A DNA stretch of 64,000 nucleotides from Schoenoplectus triqueter (Eukaryota > Streptophyta > Magnoliopsida > Poales > Cyperaceae), in assembly GCA_964058805.1 (NCBI GenBank), contig CAXKVV010000114.1, forward strand, positions 248,001 through 312,000. Reading direction: 5' to 3'. Below, piece by piece: positions 61,582-64,000 of this stretch. A program made the translations under genes and the position numbers. Position 1 is the stretch's first letter. The number at the start of each line of letters is the position of its first letter. The notes under the pieces are model-generated. The model saw nothing but the letters and a program-made list of their open reading frames with translations, was not told the DNA's origin and made no database searches.

Positions 61582-62027
61582 CAATTTTTATTATTAATAA
61601 TTATTATTAAATTAATATTGTTAAAAATAAGACTGAAAATAAAATTTCAAATATACGAATGGCAGCGCACCACTGCCAGCGTGCGTTTTTTTTAATGTTC
61701 TTAAAGTTCAGTTACACTCACTTGCGCCTGCGTGCGTTTTGTATATATAAAAAGGAAACGCGCCACTGCCAGTGGCGCGTTTCAAAAAAAAACGAAACGC
61801 GCCACTGCCAGTGGCGCGTTTCGTAAAATAAAACGGAAACGCGCCATTGGCAGTGACGCGTTTCGTAAAAAAAAAGGAAACGCGCCACTGACAGTGAAGC
61901 GTTTCATAAATTCAAACAGCGCGCCACTGCCAGTAACGCACTACCATTCGTATATTTAAAATTTTATGTTTCTCACTCTTATTTTTAATAATATTAATTT
62001 AATAAATCATATTATTACTAAAATCTG
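61582..62027. mobile_element. Mutator-like foldback element with GC palindrome array, copy C
   Basis: Inverted termini start CAATTTTT on the left and, inverted, CAGATTTTAG on the right. The exact 9-bp duplication GAGCAACAG lies at 61573-61581 and 62028-62036. Six units lie at 61664, 61758, 61797, 61839, 61880 and 61918, the last five spaced 38-42 bp apart; those at 61758 and 61797 are perfect, with arms ACGCGCCACTG and CAGTGGCGCGT. Its right TSD is 164 bp from the start codon at 62201. Confidence 0.9.
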
Positions 62028-62154
62028 GAGCAACAGAGAGCGAGAAAAGGGAAGTGAAAAAAAAAAGACTAAACAAAAATTAATTTTGTAATAAGAAAGA
62101 GAGAAGCTGAATGAGTCAGTCGGGGGCAGAGAGACTAGAAGGAGAGAGAAAGTA

Positions 62155-62198
62155 AAGAAAAGAGCGAGCGAGAGCGAGAGCGAGAGAGAGAGAGAGAC
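62155..62198 (+). repeat. GA-rich 5' leader
   Basis: A GAGCGA/GA repeat directly precedes the start codon at 62201, as is common in plant 5' UTRs. Confidence 0.5.
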
Positions 62199-62200
62199 AT

Positions 62201-62725
62201 ATGCCGAAATCCTCCTCTCCCTCTCCGAGCATAACTCCGATGAACATGAACCCTAACCCTAATTCTAACGCGTCTCTGCTCAAAACCCTACCTTTAACCT
62301 CGCCTCCCCCTTCCGCCGATGACTTCCTCCGCTCCTTTTCCATGGACGACGACGACGAGGAGCCAGAGGTTCTAATTGGGCCCGATGGTAACTCTGACTA
62401 CCCGTTTACCTCTCTTTTGGATGAGCCTGACCCGCCCGAATCCCTAATTGGAGGCGATCAGAAACCCTTCAACTCTTCTTCTACTACCTCAAGTTCGTCC
62501 TTCTCACTTCCCTTCATTGATCCGACTCCCCATATCTCTTCTCAGTTTTACACCTTCAATGGAGACTCTCACGCGTTGATGATTAAGTGCATACTGGAAG
62601 GGCGACTTGCAGCTCCTGAAGAGATTCGTGTTGCAACACCGCCCTCTGTGCTTGCTTCGTGGCGCAACGTGTGGAAGGATCGGAATGAGGATACTGCTTA
62701 TATCACTGCATGGAAAAGAATTCAG
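62201..62725 (+). CDS. First exon of a conserved-looking plant protein (175 codons, partial)
   Basis: The ORF opens with a Ser/Pro/Asn-rich start (MPKSSSPSPSITPMNMNPNP), then an acidic patch SMDDDDEEPEV, a Ser/Thr run near residue 95 and a structured-looking end FYTFNGDSHALMIKCILEGR to WRNVWKDRNEDTAYITAWKR. The exon ends at IQ with donor GTAATA (62726), keeping phase 0; the ORF continues only briefly into the intron. The gene continues past the right edge, and no second exon is convincing before 64000. I do not recognise the family. Composition suggests a nuclear protein, which is inference only. A foldback element (copy C) lies in its promoter or 5' UTR region. Confidence 0.75.
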
Positions 62726-64000
62726 GTAATATTTTATTCACCGGCTGTCAATAACCAAATTTGATGGAATGTTAGCAGATAAGTATATTCGGGGCAAATG
62801 ATTTTGCTGGTGTGGAATTTATATGTGCTATTTGTGATGTGTTGCTTTGTTGTTGGGCTATTCAAAACCCAATTTAAACCTATCACAACTATGAACCAAT
62901 TGGAAAACATTTGATAAAGACAATTATGGTTTGGACCTTTGTACGCGTGTATGCATCGAGAGGAACCTATTTGGAGAAATTGAATGTCATGGCGTACATC
63001 CGGGTATGACGTAACATAGTTCTTATTGGAATCCCATTTGGGTTCTATAAATGTCACTACTGCATTTATTATGCATGCAAAATTGCGGTAAGGAAAGTGT
63101 GATATAGTGAGCATGGCTATTGAAGTCAGAATAGGTACGGTTCTTTAGAGAGTGACAGTTTTCTTGCTGGATCGAAAGTTGCTTTTGGATTAGTATGCCA
63201 TTTTCACAAATTATTTGTTTGTTGGTTTATGTATGGTTTGTATGATAGGAGGCATGACAGATTCCAGTTATTATGGCTTGTTGCCAAAATAGATGATGTC
63301 ATTTAGACCGCAAGGAAAAGTCTGTTCCTCTTTCCACCCTCTTAGTTCATATGAGCTGAAGTGATTATAGTTGAAAAGCAGGGATAAATAAATGGAGGTT
63401 GCTATATTTTCCATTCAGTTGTTTGATGTTGTTTCCTTCTGTTGCACCCCCAATTTGAAGGGCAACACAATATAACCTTCAGGAGGTTACTGGTGGCTCA
63501 AAGTGTAACCTCTGTTAACTTTTCTCTTCTGTTGCATATATAACTGAACTAGACAATTTATGAAGTTTTGTTTCCCTTTCTTCCATTGCCTCCTTTACCG
63601 TCTATCCAAACTAGTTACACTAGGAAACACCCATGCCTCTTCAAACCCATCAAGTGTCTAAGCTGAAAAATTCTATTAGCAGTAGTGATGTAGCAAATTT
63701 GAGGATTTTTTTTAATGTTCTTAATCAGGCAGGTGTTTTGTATAAAGTTTAAGTATCCCCTGATTCTTCAGGATCTTTTCACAAATTGGTGTATAGTATT
63801 GTGCCATATGGTTATCAGTATGGTCTTGCAATGCGGGAATTAAAAATCGTGTATCCTGAAATTGGAAACTTTGTTCTTAGTGTGATAAAATAATTGCTAA
63901 GTTAAACTTGCAGCCTATGGTAGACTTGCTGAGATCAGCTTCAAGAACAAATTGGCTCTTATATAACACCTTTAAGCTGTTCCTATATTATATGTTCTTG
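62726..64000 (+). other. Intron 1 of the gene at 62201 (runs to the window edge)
   Basis: GT at the donor and T-rich, ORF-poor sequence throughout fit an intron. A possible acceptor TTGCAG lies at about 63907-63912, but the following codons do not extend a recognisable domain. Confidence 0.5.

Noticed and set aside
60785..61584. ORFs rich in Gly/Arg/Val or Pro/Asp/Thr on both strands, and the same at 47222-47590
   Set aside because: They are translations of GACCCG arrays inside hAT-type MITEs.
63907..63960. Possible second exon of the 62201 gene after TTGCAG
   Set aside because: The codons do not continue a recognisable domain and the window ends before a test is possible.

Overview
This window looks like nuclear DNA of a flowering plant, most likely a eudicot. 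It is very AT-rich. It carries spliced plant-type genes, including a LOB-domain transcription factor and a plastid Clp protease accessory protein. It is also crowded with LTR retrotransposon remains, hAT-type and Mutator-type non-autonomous elements, (TA)n-associated MITEs and a probable tRNA-derived SINE. No rRNA, CRISPR or prokaryotic feature is present. I could support only four host genes; one is cut by the right edge.

Layout, left to right. 1-246 is the tail of a hAT-type MITE cut by the window edge. 2750-10211 is a 5'-truncated Ty1/copia element. Its reverse transcriptase is split by a solo LTR (4953-8373, TSD AAAGG), which is itself split by a second solo LTR (4976-6332, TSD CCAAA). 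10.4-20.7 kb is an old segmental duplication: the first copy brackets a small secreted ten-cysteine peptide gene (16467-16763), and the second copy (19.33-20.66 kb) keeps the flanks but lacks the gene. A hAT transposase pseudogene (about 18.24-19.32 kb, minus) sits just before the second copy. 22.56-23.49 kb is a copia RT fragment. 28408-30607 (minus) is an LBD18/LBD30-type gene with one intron. 30.8-36.1 kb is empty of genes. A second solo LTR of the family first seen at 4953 lies at 37097-39180. 41.9-51.7 kb is dense in MITEs and holds an internally deleted copia element (43.78-46.17 kb). 55251-59334 (minus) is a seven-exon ClpT gene encoding 239 residues. From 62201 a plus-strand gene of unknown function begins; only exon 1 is in the window.

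The most unusual signal is a family of three Mutator-like foldback elements (15316-15702, 53142-53508, 61582-62027). Two have exact 9-bp target duplications. The interiors are arrays, at roughly 40-bp spacing, of GC-rich palindromes made of 11-base arms around one central base. They stand out sharply in this AT-rich DNA and produce spurious repetitive ORFs. A fourth element (50564-51120), with different termini and a different palindrome (13-base arms, one central base), has the same architecture. One copy lies about 165 bp upstream of the start codon of the gene at 62201.

A second theme is subterminal motif arrays (GACCCG, GACACG, AGTTCG) in at least five hAT-type MITEs, most with clear 8-bp TSDs. 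A third is MITEs sitting inside (TA)n tracts, recalling the microsatellite-targeting Micron elements of rice. The host genes are ordinary single-copy-type plant genes and do not form a pathway together.
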